Both the position numbers and the translations under genes were made by a program. From positions 1 to 13,220 of the forward strand of contig DASSKO010000173.1 of the NCBI GenBank assembly GCA_035690425.1: 13,220 bases of DNA, in the 5' to 3' direction. This DNA is from DASSKO01 sp035690425. GTDB taxonomy: Bacteria > Actinomycetota > Actinomycetes > Propionibacteriales > Nocardioidaceae. Position 1 is the first letter of the stretch; each line of letters starts with the position of its first letter. The notes under the pieces were generated by a model, which ran no database searches, was not told the origin of the DNA, and saw only the letters and a list, made by a program, of their open reading frames with translations. Positions 11,726 to 13,220 of this stretch are shown here, piece after piece.

Positions 11726-12729
11726 GCAGAGGCGGCTACGACGAGCACGACGTGGAGCATTACGACCGCCCGGGGCGGCGCACCCGGCCGCGCACCAAGG
11801 AGCGCCCCAGCCACGCCGACGCGGTGCCGGCCCGGGTGATCACGGTCGACCGCGGACGCTACAGCTGCATGCTCGAGGACGCGACGGCAGTGGTCGCGAT
11901 GAAGTCGCGCTCACTGGGACGCAAGGGAGTGGTCGTCGGTGACCGGGTGCGGCTGGTGGGCGACGTCTCCGGCACGGAGGGCTCACTGGCGCGGGTCGTC
12001 GAGGTCGACGACCGGCAGGCCGTGCTGCGACGCACCGCCGACGATGACGATCCGGTCGAGCGGGTCGTCGTGGCCAACGCCGACCAGCTGGTGATGGTGA
12101 CCGCGCTGGCCGACCCGCCACCGCGGCACGGATTCATCGACCGAGCGCTCGCCGCCGCCTACGACGCGGGCATCGAGCCGCTGTTGTGCCTGACCAAGGC
12201 TGACCTCGCGTCCCCCGACGAGCTGCTCGAGCTCTACCGGCCGCTCGGGGTGGAGCATGTGGTCACGCGGCGCGGTGGCGATCTCGACGAGCTGCGCGCG
12301 CACCTGCGGGACCGGGCGAGCGTGTTCTTGGGTCACTCCGGGGTCGGCAAGTCCACGCTGGTCAACGCGCTGGTGCCGGAGGCAAACCGCTCGACCGGCC
12401 TGGTCAACGCAGTCACGGGCCGCGGCCGGCACACCTCGACGTCTGCCTATGCATGGCGGCTCCCGTTCGGCGGGTGGGTGTTCGACACGCCCGGCATCCG
12501 CTCCTTCGGGCTGGCCCACGTCGACTCCGACCGGCTGATCCACGCCTTCGGCGACCTGCTGGAGTTCACCGACGAGTGCCCGCGTGGGTGCACCCACGGC
12601 GAGACCGAGCCGGAGTGCGGCCTCGACCTGGCCGTGGCCGACGGCCGCCTTGACCCCGTCCGGGTGGCGTCGTTCCGGCGGATCCTTGCCAGCCGCGAGC
12701 GCACCGAGGCCGACGAGCGCACGCGCTGA
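11722..12729 (+). CDS. rsgA: Ribosome small-subunit-dependent GTPase A
   Basis: This 335-residue circularly permuted GTPase acts in late 30S subunit maturation. An OB-fold N-terminal domain (about 35-105; VITVDRGRYSCMLED, VVVGDRVRLVG) is followed by the G4-G1-G3 order specific to RsgA. These are TKAD (158-161), P-loop GHSGVGKST (204-212), the switch GRGRHTST (233-240) and DTPG (255-258). The C-terminal zinc site uses Cys286, Cys290, His292 and Cys299 (DECPRGCTHGETEPEC). ATG 11722 overlaps the aroA stop (ATGA), indicating coupled translation; an upstream in-frame GTG at 11704 is less likely. The basic, Tyr/Arg-rich first 30 residues (YDRPGRRTRPRTKERPSH) are an extension typical of actinobacterial RsgA. 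Confidence 0.96.
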   Translation: MSRGGYDEHDVEHYDRPGRRTRPRTKERPSHADAVPARVITVDRGRYSCMLEDATAVVAMKSRSLGRKGVVVGDRVRLVGDVSGTEGSLARVVEVDDRQAVLRRTADDDDPVERVVVANADQLVMVTALADPPPRHGFIDRALAAAYDAGIEPLLCLTKADLASPDELLELYRPLGVEHVVTRRGGDLDELRAHLRDRASVFLGHSGVGKSTLVNALVPEANRSTGLVNAVTGRGRHTSTSAYAWRLPFGGWVFDTPGIRSFGLAHVDSDRLIHAFGDLLEFTDECPRGCTHGETEPECGLDLAVADGRLDPVRVASFRRILASRERTEADERTR

Positions 12730-12775
12730 GGCTCGGGTACGGCGATCCGCGCCCGCGGCTGGTGCACGGTCGGGC

Positions 12776-13220
12776 TCAGCCGCCCCAGACCGCGCGGGCG
12801 CCGAGGTCGCCGGTGCGGACGACCTGGTACAGACACGCGGCCGCTGCCACCGTGAGCAGCGCCGAGACCCCGACCTCCACCGGGCGCGACGAGCCGCGGC
12901 GCATCCCACGTCCCGAGGCCATTGCGGTAGGTCCGCCGAGCGTGCCGGCCGCCACCAGCGCCACCACGGTGAACACTGCCGTGCAGACCAACAGCAGCTC
13001 GCCGGCCTCCTCGTGCTCGCTCACCAACCGCGCCAGCTGCGGCCGGGCCTCGACGAACGCCTTGCCCGCCAGCACCGACACGCCGGTGGAGACCAGTGAC
13101 CCCACCGCCAGCACAGCGAGCGGCCAGCGCAGCATCCAGCGCCAGCGTCGGACCGCCGCGAACACGAAGGCCGTCATGGCCGTGACGGGTACCAGCACAA
13201 CCGTGAGGTGAATCACCAGC
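12776..13220 (-). CDS. DUF2231-like small membrane protein, 5' end outside window
   Basis: The frame is open to the window edge, and the visible part starts LVIHLTVVLVPVTAM. This resembles the conserved 'HPLVVHxxVVLVPL' opening of DUF2231 membrane proteins, so the true start is probably a few codons beyond the edge rather than at the GTG at 13216. Four hydrophobic segments follow: LTVVLVPVTAMTAFVFAAV, WPLAVLAVGSLVSTGVSVLAG, ELLLVCTAVFTVVALVAAG and VEVGVSALLTVAAAACLYQVV. A polar stretch with ARLVSEHEEAGE lies between the second and third, where family members carry conserved His residues. Its function is unknown. It converges on rsgA with a 46-bp gap and no clear terminator hairpin. Confidence 0.7.
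   Translation of the reverse strand, partial: LVIHLTVVLVPVTAMTAFVFAAVRRWRWMLRWPLAVLAVGSLVSTGVSVLAGKAFVEARPQLARLVSEHEEAGELLLVCTAVFTVVALVAAGTLGGPTAMASGRGMRRGSSRPVEVGVSALLTVAAAACLYQVVRTGDLGARAVWGG

Noticed and set aside
12735..12740. GGGTAC after rsgA as a SigF-type promoter
   Set aside because: There is no plus-strand gene downstream in the window, and no proper GNNT at the right distance was evident.

Overview
The window is strongly GC-rich, densely coded bacterial chromosome with a clear actinobacterial gene set: a WhiB-family regulator, a redox sigma factor with a zinc anti-sigma partner (SigR/RsrA, SigH/RshA type), nickel superoxide dismutase with its maturation protease, a PdtaS-type histidine kinase, the end of an actinobacterial 2-oxoglutarate decarboxylase/dehydrogenase (Kgd/OdhA type) and a tiny actinobacterial ribosomal protein. 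From memory, the order whiB1 - pdtaS - (rsrA-sigR) - SRAP gene - aroA - rsgA matches the M. tuberculosis Rv3219-Rv3228 neighbourhood. A non-mycobacterial actinomycete, perhaps Nocardioides-like, is my inference; the genus is not proven. I see no mobile element, CRISPR array, tRNA, rRNA or defence locus.

Layout. 1-824: 3' end of kgd and a 57-residue DUF6104-type gene. 825-997: intergenic gap with two copies of a 26-bp palindrome. 998-1966 (-): medium-chain oxidoreductase. 2003-2857: divergent sodX (-) and sodN (+), then a strong terminator. 2924-4116: anti-sigma/sigma pair of the SigB/SigF group with overlapping stop and start. 4134-4541 (-): small membrane protein. 4542-4895: a 354-bp control region with tandem 13-bp repeats, leading into whiB1 (4896-5147). 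5178-6668 (-): pdtaS. 6815-6889 (+): 24-codon gene, probably ribosomal protein bL37. 6975-7876 (-): sigR-rsrA overlapping by four bases. 8159-9554 (-): SRAP protein and an alpha/beta hydrolase, 7 bp apart. 9555-9820: repeat-rich gap. 9821-12729 (+): DoxX-like protein, aroA, rsgA. 12776-13220 (-): 5'-truncated DUF2231-like membrane protein.

How it fits together. Much of the window concerns stress sensing: a redox sigma/anti-sigma pair, a general-stress-type sigma/anti-sigma pair, an iron-sulfur WhiB protein, a cytosolic histidine kinase, and a superoxide dismutase with its protease. Reading the gaps by eye gave three promoter-like matches that link these parts. One is a SigR-type element (GGAAT-N18-GTT) in front of sigR. 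Another is a fully symmetric GGAAC-N18-GTTCC between pdtaS and the bL37 gene, which reads as a SigR-type promoter on both strands. The third is a SigB/SigF-type element (GTGT-N15-GGGTAC) in front of sodN, just upstream of the SigF-like operon. The symmetric promoter and the repeat cluster at 9611-9765 are the least ordinary items. No wholly new multi-gene system is evident.
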